Part shown: piece by piece, positions 36,680 through 45,080 of the stretch | How the letters are laid out: every line of letters starts with the position of its first letter | How positions within the stretch are numbered: the stretch's first letter is position 1 | Source: Anseongella ginsenosidimutans | GTDB lineage: Bacteria > Bacteroidota > Bacteroidia > Sphingobacteriales > Sphingobacteriaceae | Direction: 5' to 3' | DNA: 45,714 nt | Assembly: GCA_029268045.1 (NCBI GenBank) | Contig: JAJUHF010000010.1 | Coordinates: 1 to 45,714, forward strand | Notes under the pieces: generated by a model | Databases searched by the model: none | What the model saw: only the letters and a program-made list of their open reading frames with translations | Told to the model about the DNA's origin: nothing | Made by a program: the position numbers and the translations under genes

Positions 36680-39600
36680 GTTGAAACCGGCGGTGATTCC
36701 GCCAACCGGCCGGCTGTTACTGGCATGGATCTTTTATTCGGCGGCTTCTTTTCCGGCAAGCGGTCAGGACCAGCTGCTACGTCTTGCGGAAAAAAACGCA
36801 CACGATCTTGAGTTGGAGGAAACCGCGCCGCACACCTGGACCATCCATACCACAGGCAGCGATCCTTATCTGTTCACCCAGCCGCTTCAACAGGGCTTGG
36901 CCGAAGGAGAAACGGTGCTGACATTTGAATATTTTGCCACTTCCTACCTGAGCCAGCTGCAAGTTTTCTGGGGTCCACCCATTTCCGAGAACAACAGCAA
37001 GAGCGGCGAACTGGGCGTGCGCGAAGGCTGGACCAGCTACTCCCTGGACTTAAGCCGGGAGCTGTCCGGCTGGGGTAAACCGGGGCATATGCTTCGGCTG
37101 GATTTCGGCAATAAGCCCGGGTATCGGATTCAGATCAGAAACCTTCGTTTCCGGAAACCGAACGCCGAGGAACAGGAGCGCATTGCCAATTATGAAGAAA
37201 AAAAGAAAGAATCGGCCATCCGGAAGAACGCGCTAAAGCAATATTTCAACAAAAACTATCCGGCGCGGCTGACCCGCATCTCGGTGGAGGGAGACTCCAT
37301 TATCGTGGAAGGTCGTCTTCCCGGGGACGACCGGGAAGGATGGTATCTTGCCGAAGTGCCGATGTACGAAAACATTGCATGGGGTGCTTCCTTCGATGTG
37401 CTTTTTGAGATCCCGGCGGTCTCGGCCGGGGCAGGTGCGGCAGGAACCGGATTTCGGACGGCGGTCCCGCGCTACGGTTCCCTGCCCGGCTACCAGGCCG
37501 ACCGGTTGCTTTCCAAATGGGTAATTGTGCAAAAGGAGGCCGGACAACCCCGGATAAGGTCTGCTGCCCGTTACCCCGATTCCATTGAACCGCTTTACCA
37601 GCTTCGCCCCAAGCAGCCCGCAAGCAAAAAAGGCCTGGGTGGATTCCATGCCGGAAAATTCACCGCCGATCTGGATTCGCTGGGCATCACCAGCGTGACG
37701 GTTAACATGTGGATCTCGAAGATGCTGCGGTCGCAGCCTTCAGCCGAAACAATCCCGTTTGAATATCGGGGCAAGACCTACTATGCCGACCGGAATTGGG
37801 TGGAACGTCACGACCGTACTCTGCAGGAAACCGCCAAGCGGGATATTCTTGTTTCTGCCATTGTACTGATCGATAAGGCAGTCAATACGCCAGACACGGC
37901 AATTGGCCGCATTATGCAGCATCCCGACTGCGACCCCTCGGGGATTTACAGCATGGCGAACCTGACCTCACCCGAGGGAGTGGAATATTATGCAGCCGCG
38001 ATGGATTTCCTGGCCCGGCGCTACAGCCGGCCCGATAAGCGGTTTGGCCGCGTGCATCATTGGATTGTGCACAACGAGGTGGACGCCGGTTGGGTATGGA
38101 CCAACATGGGCGAAGCCGATACCCTGTTGTTTATGGATACCTATCATAAATCCATGCGGCTGGTCCAGAACATCGCCCGGCAGTATAACCCGCATGCGAA
38201 AGCGTTTATCAGCTTAACCCACTATTGGAACTGGACGGTGGACAAGCACTTCTATCATTCCAGGGATTTGCTGGAGATCCTGTTGAAGTATTCTGCGCTG
38301 GAAGGAGATTTTGATTGGGGCATTGCCCACCATCCTTATCCGGAATCGCTTTTCGAGCCCAAAAGCTGGGAGGATGAAAAGGTGGACTTCACGTTTGATA
38401 CGCCCCTGATCACCTTCAAGAACGTGGAAGTCCTGGATTCCTGGGTAAAGCAGCCTTTCACAAAATATCTGGGCGAATACAAACGGACGGTATTCCTTTC
38501 CGAGCAGGGACCCAATTCACGGGACTATTCCCCCCAGCATTTGGCTGAGCAGGCCGCCAGCATGGCTTACGTTTGGAAGAAGATTGACGTATTGGACGGT
38601 ATTGATGCTTTCCAGTTCCACAACTGGATCGATAACCGCGGCGAAGGCGGGCTGCGCATTGGATTGCGCCGGTTTCCCGACGACAGCGAAGACCCGGCCG
38701 GAAAAAAGCCGGTTTGGTACGTTTACCGCGATCTGGGTACGCCGGCCGAGCAGCAGGCGATTGAGTTCGCCAAAGACCTCATCGGGATCGACGATTGGGA
38801 GGAAGTCCGGTACCGGGGCTCGATCCCGGGGGCGGACGTTCCGGGCAGCTCCTCCCCGTCGGGCAGTCCCTCCCAGCCGGGCAGTTCCTCCCAGCCGGGA
38901 AACGGCCTGCCGGCAACCGACGGGCTGGGCAGGAAGCTTCCTGAAGCCGACGAAACGGGTCCGCCGCGGGAAAACCGTTATGTGGGCCTTTTTTACTGGA
39001 CCTGGCATACCCGTCTTTCGGAAAACAGCGATGCGCCTTACGATGTGTCCAAAATCCTTTCGCGGCATCCCGAAGCGATTGGCGATTACAACCACCCCGC
39101 ATGGCCGTCCCCGAAACAGGCCGGTTCTTATTTTTGGTCCGAACCGCTATTCGGCTATTACCTCAATACGGACCGGTGGGTATTGTATAAACACGCCGAA
39201 CTGCTTGCCGACGCCGGGGTGGACGTGATTGTGTTTGACTGCACGAACGGCGACCTGACCTGGCCGGAATCGTATGAAGTACTCTGTGACGTATTCGCTG
39301 AAGCCCGAAAAAACGGGATCAAAACGCCGCAGATCGCATTTATGCTTGCCTTTGGTCCCACCGCAGGCAGCCTTCATGCTATGAAGGATATCTATCGGAA
39401 TCTCTACCAGCCGGGGCGGTACCGGGATCTTTGGTTTTACTGGAAAGGGAAGCCCCTGATCATGGCCTATCCCGAAACCTTGACGCCCGTTCCGGACGAT
39501 CCCGGGGAAACGCGGCTGCGTCAGGAGATCCGCGATTTCTTCACCTTCCGTCCGGGCCAGCCTGTGTATGGTCAGGGACCGCAGCGACCAGACCATTGGG

Positions 39601-40631
39601 GCTGGCTTGAAATCTATCCGCAGCATGGATTCGCACCCACTGCCGCGGGAGGCTTTGAACAGGTGACCGTGGGTGTGTCGCAGAACTGGTCTGCCGAACG
39701 CGGGCTGACCGCCATGAATGCCCCCGGGGCTTTCGGCAGAAGCTACACCCATTCAGGCGGCCATGCCGCCGCTCCGGATGCGGTAAACTACGGTTTGAAC
39801 TTTCAGGAGCAGTGGGAGCGGGCGTTGGCCATGGATCCCGAATTGATCTTTATCACCGGATGGAATGAATGGATCGCCGGCCGGTATGAGGAGTGGCAAT
39901 TGCAGCACAACGCCTTTCCCGATCAATATGATCAGGAACACAGCCGGGATATCGAGCCCATGGCAGGCGGACACGGCGACAATTATTACTATCAGATGGT
40001 TTCCAATATACGCCGTTTCAAAGGAATGCCTTCCCTGCCGAAGGCGGATCCGGCGGTTACCATTTCGATCGACGGGATCTTCGACGATTGGGACGACCTC
40101 AACCTATGCTACGAAGCCCACCGGGGAAACACCTTGCATCGCGATAGTCCGGGTTGGAAAGGCCTGCATTATGCCAATACCACCGGCCGTAACGATATTG
40201 TACGGGTCAAAGTTGCGCACGATCGCGACTTCGTGTACTTTTACGCGGAGACTGCCGAGCCACTCACACCTGCAGACCAGCCTGGCTGGATGCGTCTTTT
40301 CATCGATGTAGATCGTGACAAAGCCACCGGATGGGAAGGATATGACATTGTGGTGAACCGGAAACGGCCCGGAAAGAAGGCCCGAGTGGACCGGCACAGA
40401 AATAAAAAGGGATGGAAATGGAAGAAGGCAGGGAAAATCGACTACGCCTTTACCGGACGGAAGCTGGAACTTCGGATACCCAGACACCTGCTCGGGGCGG
40501 AAGGTTCCATTGATCTGGAATTCAAATGGTCAGACCACATGCAAAACCCGGATGTCATGGATTTTTTACTCCATGGCGATGCCGCGCCTGCCGGCAGGTT
40601 CAATTATCCCTACCGTGTGCCGGCTGAATAA
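36669..40631 (+). CDS. two-enzyme fusion: DUF5722-like TIM barrel plus GH99-like and CBM9-like domains
   Basis: 1320 residues from ATG 36669, chosen over the ATG at 36633 because it gives a normal signal peptide (MKIRLKPAV..., hydrophobic LLLAWIFYSAASFPASG) and only an 11-bp overlap with the previous gene. About 40-165 look like a carbohydrate-binding beta-sandwich. About 200-710 resemble the DUF5722 group and look like a clan-A retaining glycosidase: HHWIVHNEVDAGWVW (Glu470) as acid/base and TVFLSEQGPNS (Glu612) as nucleophile. A Ser/Pro/Gly linker spans 717-752. About 768-1130 are GH99-like (FYWTWHTR, SEPLFGYYLNTD, GLNFQEQWERAL, ITGWNEWIAGR with Glu1067), and 1130-1320 CBM9-like (ISIDGIFDDWDDL, FKWSDHMQN). 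The DUF number is from memory and needs a profile search. Confidence 0.75.
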   Translation: MKIRLKPAVIPPTGRLLLAWIFYSAASFPASGQDQLLRLAEKNAHDLELEETAPHTWTIHTTGSDPYLFTQPLQQGLAEGETVLTFEYFATSYLSQLQVFWGPPISENNSKSGELGVREGWTSYSLDLSRELSGWGKPGHMLRLDFGNKPGYRIQIRNLRFRKPNAEEQERIANYEEKKKESAIRKNALKQYFNKNYPARLTRISVEGDSIIVEGRLPGDDREGWYLAEVPMYENIAWGASFDVLFEIPAVSAGAGAAGTGFRTAVPRYGSLPGYQADRLLSKWVIVQKEAGQPRIRSAARYPDSIEPLYQLRPKQPASKKGLGGFHAGKFTADLDSLGITSVTVNMWISKMLRSQPSAETIPFEYRGKTYYADRNWVERHDRTLQETAKRDILVSAIVLIDKAVNTPDTAIGRIMQHPDCDPSGIYSMANLTSPEGVEYYAAAMDFLARRYSRPDKRFGRVHHWIVHNEVDAGWVWTNMGEADTLLFMDTYHKSMRLVQNIARQYNPHAKAFISLTHYWNWTVDKHFYHSRDLLEILLKYSALEGDFDWGIAHHPYPESLFEPKSWEDEKVDFTFDTPLITFKNVEVLDSWVKQPFTKYLGEYKRTVFLSEQGPNSRDYSPQHLAEQAASMAYVWKKIDVLDGIDAFQFHNWIDNRGEGGLRIGLRRFPDDSEDPAGKKPVWYVYRDLGTPAEQQAIEFAKDLIGIDDWEEVRYRGSIPGADVPGSSSPSGSPSQPGSSSQPGNGLPATDGLGRKLPEADETGPPRENRYVGLFYWTWHTRLSENSDAPYDVSKILSRHPEAIGDYNHPAWPSPKQAGSYFWSEPLFGYYLNTDRWVLYKHAELLADAGVDVIVFDCTNGDLTWPESYEVLCDVFAEARKNGIKTPQIAFMLAFGPTAGSLHAMKDIYRNLYQPGRYRDLWFYWKGKPLIMAYPETLTPVPDDPGETRLRQEIRDFFTFRPGQPVYGQGPQRPDHWGWLEIYPQHGFAPTAAGGFEQVTVGVSQNWSAERGLTAMNAPGAFGRSYTHSGGHAAAPDAVNYGLNFQEQWERALAMDPELIFITGWNEWIAGRYEEWQLQHNAFPDQYDQEHSRDIEPMAGGHGDNYYYQMVSNIRRFKGMPSLPKADPAVTISIDGIFDDWDDLNLCYEAHRGNTLHRDSPGWKGLHYANTTGRNDIVRVKVAHDRDFVYFYAETAEPLTPADQPGWMRLFIDVDRDKATGWEGYDIVVNRKRPGKKARVDRHRNKKGWKWKKAGKIDYAFTGRKLELRIPRHLLGAEGSIDLEFKWSDHMQNPDVMDFLLHGDAAPAGRFNYPYRVPAE
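38844..38897 (+). repeat. three 18-bp in-frame repeats encoding the interdomain linker
   Basis: Three consecutive 18-nt units starting GGCAG encode GSSSPS, GSPSQP and GSSSQP. They lie exactly between the two catalytic halves of the fusion protein. The units differ at a few bases, so they arose by slippage and have begun to diverge. They form a flexible linker whose length may vary among strains. Confidence 0.8.
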
Positions 40632-40668
40632 GCTGAATAATGAATAACGTCGAATCATAATCGCTGTC

Positions 40669-42441
40669 ATGATGATACTGAGAATGATCTTTATTGCCTT
40701 TGCCTGCACCGCTTTCCTGCCGGGGAACGCCCCGGCCCAATTGCCCCCGGTTTTCGGGGATGCATTCGGGGAACAAACCCAGGATGACCCTCGGATACGC
40801 AAGTACATCAGCCCCCGGCGAATCGTATGGCAGTCCGATCCGGATGGGACAACCATTCAAAACGCTGCGCGCTTGCTTAAAGCCGGCAATGGGCAGGCGG
40901 AACTCATCAATAACGATCTGTGCATTCTAAAAAGTACTGCCGGTAAAAAGCCCGGCATCCTATTGGATTTCGGGAAAGAACTGCATGGCGGGATCGAGCT
41001 GGTCACCGGCATGATGGATCGGAAGGATCCCGTAAAAGTGCGGGTGCGATTTGGTGAATCGGTCAGCGAGGCCATGTCCGAAATCGGTTCCCCGCACGGC
41101 GCTACGAATGACCATGCCATGCGTGATTTCATCGTGGAGCTGCCCTGGCTGGGCTCCATGGAAGTAGGGAATTCAGGCTTCCGCTTTGTGCGCATCGATT
41201 TGGTGGATCCGGATGCGGAATTATTTCTAAAAGAAGTCCGGGCTGTATTTATATACCGTGATATTCCGTATCTGGGTTCTTTCAAAAGCAACGACGAGCG
41301 GCTGAATCAAATATGGGAAACCGGCGCATACACGGTACATCTGAATATGCAGCAATACCTATGGGATGGGATCAAGCGTGACCGGTTGGTATGGGTAGGG
41401 GATCTGCACCCGGAGGTGATGACTGTAAACGCCGTATTCGGCTACAACGAGGTCGTTCCCAAAAGCCTGGATTTAATCCGCGATGCCACCCCCTTGCCGG
41501 CCTGGATGAACGGGATCAGCTCCTATTCCCTCTGGTGGATCATTGTTCACCGCGATTGGTACCTGTATCACGGAGACCTCGGGTACCTGAAGCAGCAACG
41601 GGAGTACCTTCGCGAGCTGCTCAACCTATTGGTCACCAAAATAGATGGGAACAAAGAGGCGCTCGACGGACATCGCTTCCTGGACTGGCCTTCCAGTGAA
41701 AACAAGCAGGCCATCCATGCCGGCCTGCAAGCGCTGATGGTCATGGCCCTGGATGCGGGTGCAGAGCTTAGCCGGGTACTGGGTGAGAATTCGACGGCCC
41801 GGCAATGTGAGGAAGCCGAGACCAGGTTGCGAAAGCACGTACCCGATCCTGGAAACTCGAAGCAGGCGGCCGCCTTGCTTGCCCTGGCCGGGATGATGGA
41901 CGCGGAAAAGGCAAACAACCAGGTAATTGCCGTGGGCGGAGCAAAGGATTTCTCTACCTTTTACGGATACTACATGCTTCACGCCAAGGCGATGGCCGGC
42001 GATTATCAAGGCGCACTGGACAACATCCGCCAATACTGGGGCGGTATGCTGGATCTGGGGGCAACAACCTTCTGGGAGGATTTCGACCTTTCCTGGCTGG
42101 AAAACGCGGCGCCCATTGACGAGCTGGTTCCTCCCGGAAAAACCGATGTGCATGCCACCTACGGAGGCTATAGTTACAAACAGCTCCGCCATAGCCTGTG
42201 CCATGGTTGGGCTTCGGGCCCCACTTCCTGGCTCACCCGGCATGTTTTGGGCGTGAGCGTGCTGGAACCCGGCGCAAAGGTGATCCGCATAGACCCGCAC
42301 CTGGCCGATCTGGAATGGGTGGAGGGCGCCTTCCCGACACCTTACGGGGTGGTGAGGATCCGGCATACCCAAACCGGAGAAGGCAAAGTCAAAACCGAGG
42401 TGGATGCTCCGGACGAGGTGAAGGTGTTACTTGCCCGGTGA
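40669..42441 (+). CDS. GH78-like alpha-L-rhamnosidase
   Basis: 590 residues, shorter than multi-domain GH78 enzymes. Signal peptide near the start (FIAFACTAFLPGNAPAQ). About 70-200 form a beta-sandwich (GILLDFGKELHGGIEL, FGESVSEAMSE, GFRFVRIDL) and about 205-520 an (alpha/alpha)6 barrel with WDGIKRDRLVWVGDLHPE (about 233-250, holding the acid residues that sit in the catalytic D-x-R-D-R-x-x-W-x-G-D pattern) and TTFWEDFD (about 468, candidate general base). About 520-590 match the C-terminal beta domain (HGWASGPTSWLTRHVLGV). GH78 releases terminal alpha-L-rhamnose by inversion. It lies 37 bp after the fusion gene as the last gene of the operon and overlaps the convergent DUF4412-type gene by 15 bp. 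Confidence 0.85.
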   Translation: MMILRMIFIAFACTAFLPGNAPAQLPPVFGDAFGEQTQDDPRIRKYISPRRIVWQSDPDGTTIQNAARLLKAGNGQAELINNDLCILKSTAGKKPGILLDFGKELHGGIELVTGMMDRKDPVKVRVRFGESVSEAMSEIGSPHGATNDHAMRDFIVELPWLGSMEVGNSGFRFVRIDLVDPDAELFLKEVRAVFIYRDIPYLGSFKSNDERLNQIWETGAYTVHLNMQQYLWDGIKRDRLVWVGDLHPEVMTVNAVFGYNEVVPKSLDLIRDATPLPAWMNGISSYSLWWIIVHRDWYLYHGDLGYLKQQREYLRELLNLLVTKIDGNKEALDGHRFLDWPSSENKQAIHAGLQALMVMALDAGAELSRVLGENSTARQCEEAETRLRKHVPDPGNSKQAAALLALAGMMDAEKANNQVIAVGGAKDFSTFYGYYMLHAKAMAGDYQGALDNIRQYWGGMLDLGATTFWEDFDLSWLENAAPIDELVPPGKTDVHATYGGYSYKQLRHSLCHGWASGPTSWLTRHVLGVSVLEPGAKVIRIDPHLADLEWVEGAFPTPYGVVRIRHTQTGEGKVKTEVDAPDEVKVLLAR

Positions 42442-43398
42442 AAACAGGTTGCCCCAGCCACCCGCTTTTTTCTTGTAACCCGCAGGGACAACCAACATGG
42501 ACTCGGGGACGGTCGTTTTTTCCAGATGGACCATTTCCATGCTCGTTTTGCCCCCTTCCACGGCAACCTCCAGTTTAACTACGAAACCGGCCGCATCGGC
42601 TTTTTGAAGCGCATCCCATAGGTGGCTTGAGCCCATGTTCTGGGTTTTGCTATACAGCGCGGCGATGTCCTTGTAACCGGGTATCTCAGTGGTGGTCCAT
42701 ATTTCAAAGGCTTCCCCCTTTTTATTGATTGCCCGGGCATGCACGCATTGCAGGCCGTGCACCTTCTCCTCACCCAGTTTAATTATCTCAAATTGCGTTT
42801 CCTCATCCGACTCTTCCACCTCTTCCAGGTCAATTACCGAATATTCCTTTCGCTGTTCGTTCAGGATTATCGTCTGCAAGGGATTGTCGAAGTCGGTGAG
42901 TGTGACCGTCCGCAGTTGGCCAATCACAGGCATGTTCATGATGACCTCCGCCCGTCCTCCTCTTTTCGAGGTGGAGGTGTACATCTTCATGGCCATTTCC
43001 ATCTGATTCTGTTCGAAGGCTTCTCCTTGCACCCGGACTTGATACTCCATATACAGGTCGGGTCCCGAGCCGGTAGGATCCAGCCGGAAATCGTCGGGTA
43101 ACGTGCGCGTGATGGACGCGGGTTTGCCCCCATCTGCACTGCTTTTCACACTGTCGTTGCCCTTCACGCTGTCGTTTACAGCCTGTTCGGCGCCGTCTTC
43201 TACCTTGTCCAGCGTCTTTTCGACCGCCTGGTCGGTTTTCCGGTCGATGCGTCTTTCCACGCTCCGCTCAATCTTGTCCCCAAGTCTTTTGAGGATCTGC
43301 GCTTCGCTTTTCAAAGGGACGCCGCTGAAAATCAGGGACAATAGAACAATCGTCAGGGTTCTGAAGGACAATTTGTCAAGGGTAAAAATTCGATGCAT
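42427..43398 (-). CDS. secreted DUF4412-type protein
   Basis: 323 residues from ATG 43398. This start is preferred to an upstream in-frame ATG because it puts a signal peptide at the N-terminus (LTIVLLSLIFSGVPLKSEAQ). Residues about 35-95 are a highly charged helical stretch (LKRLGDKIERSVERRIDRK, VEKTLDKVEDG), likely coiled. The rest is a beta-rich domain (YMEYQVRVQGEAF, EIWTTTEIPGYKDI) of the DUF4412 kind found in Bacteroidota envelope proteins. Molecular function is unknown. It is the last gene of the uppP-truB-ribF run, 40 bp after ribF, and its 3' end overlaps the convergent GH78-like gene by 15 bp. A 9-bp inverted repeat runs into its start codon. Confidence 0.8.
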   Translation of the reverse strand: MHRIFTLDKLSFRTLTIVLLSLIFSGVPLKSEAQILKRLGDKIERSVERRIDRKTDQAVEKTLDKVEDGAEQAVNDSVKGNDSVKSSADGGKPASITRTLPDDFRLDPTGSGPDLYMEYQVRVQGEAFEQNQMEMAMKMYTSTSKRGGRAEVIMNMPVIGQLRTVTLTDFDNPLQTIILNEQRKEYSVIDLEEVEESDEETQFEIIKLGEEKVHGLQCVHARAINKKGEAFEIWTTTEIPGYKDIAALYSKTQNMGSSHLWDALQKADAAGFVVKLEVAVEGGKTSMEMVHLEKTTVPESMLVVPAGYKKKAGGWGNLFSPGK

Positions 43399-43427
43399 TT
43401 CGTGGATTTTAATATTGGTCCACGAAA
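43398..43427. repeat. 9-bp inverted repeat overlapping the DUF4412-type start codon
   Basis: TTTCGTGGA (43398-43406) and TCCACGAAA (43419-43427) are exact complements separated by a 12-nt AT-rich spacer. On the minus strand the second arm ends at the A of the start codon, so a hairpin in the mRNA would cover the translation start region. There is no U-run after it, so it is not a typical ribF terminator. It could instead be a protein-binding site. Confidence 0.7.
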
Positions 43428-43438
43428 ATACCCTTTTT

Positions 43439-44383
43439 TCAGATAGCAAAAAACTGCCGGCAGTCTTTCTCGTCCCGGCTGATCTGCCGGGTGAGTTCTT
43501 CGAGGCTGTCAAATTTCCGGTCTTCCCGGATAAATTGCAGCAATTCAACCGTCAGCCGTTCATAGTAGATCTCTTCATGGAAATCGAACATGTTTACTTC
43601 GATGTTGCGTGCCATGCCATTGATGGTGGGCCGGTGCCCTATATACAACATGCCCTGAAGTTTTTTGGCATCCGGTTTACGCGATCCCAGCACAACCTGC
43701 ACGGCATAAATACCGTCTTTCGGAATCAGTTTATAGGTTTCCTCCACAAAGATATTGGCAGTCGGATAGCCTAATTTCCGGCCCAGCTGGTCGCCTTTGA
43801 CCACTTCTCCGCTGATGGAATAGGGGTAGCTCAGATACTGATTCGCAACGGCAACTTTCCCTTCGGCCAGCGCGTTTCGTATTTTGGTTGAACTGACCGC
43901 CACGTGATCGATGTCCTGTTCGGGGATCTTTTCCACTTCAAATCCATACCGCATTCCGCTGCTCCGGAGGTCTTCGAAGGTGCCTTCCCGGTTTTTTCCG
44001 AAACGGTGGTCGTACCCGATCACCAACGTCTTCACGCCAATGGTCCGGACCAGGATCTTTTCAATGAATTCGCCCGAGGTGAGGTTGGAAAAGTCACGGG
44101 TGAAGGGAATAAGCAGGAGATGGTCAATTCCCGCCCGGTCGAGCAGCCTGATTTTTTCCTCCACGGTGCTTAATAATTTCAGGGACGTATCCTGCGGGTG
44201 AAGGATCATGCGGGGATGTGGAAAAAATGTCATAATCACGGTTTCCCCTTTTTTCTGACGGGCAAGTTCCTTCAGCCTTTCGAGGATCTTCTGATGACCG
44301 TAATGAACCCCGTCGAAGGTGCCTACCGTAAGAATCGGATTGGAAACCGGACTGTATTCTTCAAAGCTATGATAAACTTTCAT
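43439..44383 (-). CDS. ribF: bifunctional riboflavin kinase / FAD synthetase
   Basis: 314 residues, normal for bacterial RibF, which phosphorylates riboflavin to FMN and then adenylates it to FAD in the cytoplasm. The N-terminal adenylyltransferase has TVGTFDGVHYGHQ (19-31, the GxHxGH-like nucleotide site), MTFFPHP and VSSTKIRNAL. The C-terminal kinase domain has YSISGEVVKGDQLGRKLGYP followed by TANI. The 5' end overlaps the truB 3' end by 17 bp, so translation is probably coupled. It lies third in the uppP-truB-ribF run. Confidence 0.97.
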   Translation of the reverse strand: MKVYHSFEEYSPVSNPILTVGTFDGVHYGHQKILERLKELARQKKGETVIMTFFPHPRMILHPQDTSLKLLSTVEEKIRLLDRAGIDHLLLIPFTRDFSNLTSGEFIEKILVRTIGVKTLVIGYDHRFGKNREGTFEDLRSSGMRYGFEVEKIPEQDIDHVAVSSTKIRNALAEGKVAVANQYLSYPYSISGEVVKGDQLGRKLGYPTANIFVEETYKLIPKDGIYAVQVVLGSRKPDAKKLQGMLYIGHRPTINGMARNIEVNMFDFHEEIYYERLTVELLQFIREDRKFDSLEELTRQISRDEKDCRQFFAI

Positions 44384-45077
44384 TTACCCTTTTGCGTTTG
44401 ATCAGTTGAACGAAATCATTAACCTCCCAGGCATCGCCCAGGCGGAAATTTCCGATGCGTGTCCTTGTTAGAGCCGTTAAACAGGCGCCGTTGTTGAGCG
44501 CTTTTCCGAAATCATGTGCCAGGGATCGGATGTAGGTGCCTTTGCTGCAGATTACCCGGAAGTCCGCTTCCGGCAAGCGGATCGCGGTGAGTTCAAAAAC
44601 AGATACATGAACCGTCCGTGCCTTGAGCTTCGGTTTTTCACCCCGGCGGGCTTTTTCATAGGCCCGTTCGCCCCCGATCTTGATCGCCGAGAAAGCGGGC
44701 GCGATCTGTTGGATTTCCCCTGTGAACCGGCCCGTGGCCGCATGCAGCATGTCCGCGGTCAGTCCGCTTGTGTCGAAGCGTCGATCGATTTCGGTTTCCA
44801 TGTCGAAGGAAGGGGTGCTTGCTCCCAAAAGTAGGGTCCCGGTATATTCTTTCTCCTGGGCCTGAAACTCGTCAATCCGCTTGGTCATTTTGCCCGTACA
44901 GATTACCAGCAGACCCGAGGCCAGGGGGTCCAGCGTGCCCGCATGACCCACTTTCAAGCGGGAATTTCCCGTGTACTTCTTCAGCTCGCGGCGTACTTTA
45001 TTCACCACATCAAACGAAGTCCACTGGAGTGGCTTGTTGAAAAGCAGTATTTCGCCTCCTTCGAAGTCAAGATCCAT
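44367..45077 (-). CDS. truB: tRNA pseudouridine-55 synthase
   Basis: 236 residues. It makes pseudouridine at position 55 of the tRNA T-loop. The catalytic motif is KVGHAGTLDPLASG with Asp50. KPLQWTSFDVVNKVRRELKK at the N-terminus and CSKGTYIRSLAHDFGKAL are the other conserved TruB blocks. It lacks a long C-terminal PUA extension, as is common for short TruB proteins in Bacteroidota. Its start lies 3 bp after the uppP stop and its end overlaps ribF by 17 bp. Confidence 0.97.
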   Translation of the reverse strand: MDLDFEGGEILLFNKPLQWTSFDVVNKVRRELKKYTGNSRLKVGHAGTLDPLASGLLVICTGKMTKRIDEFQAQEKEYTGTLLLGASTPSFDMETEIDRRFDTSGLTADMLHAATGRFTGEIQQIAPAFSAIKIGGERAYEKARRGEKPKLKARTVHVSVFELTAIRLPEADFRVICSKGTYIRSLAHDFGKALNNGACLTALTRTRIGNFRLGDAWEVNDFVQLIKRKRVNESLS

Positions 45078-45080
45078 TCC

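Noticed and set aside
43399-43548. Longer N-terminus for the DUF4412-type protein starting at 43548
   Set aside because: It would bury the signal peptide 50 residues inside the protein and run through the ribF coding region and the inverted repeat.
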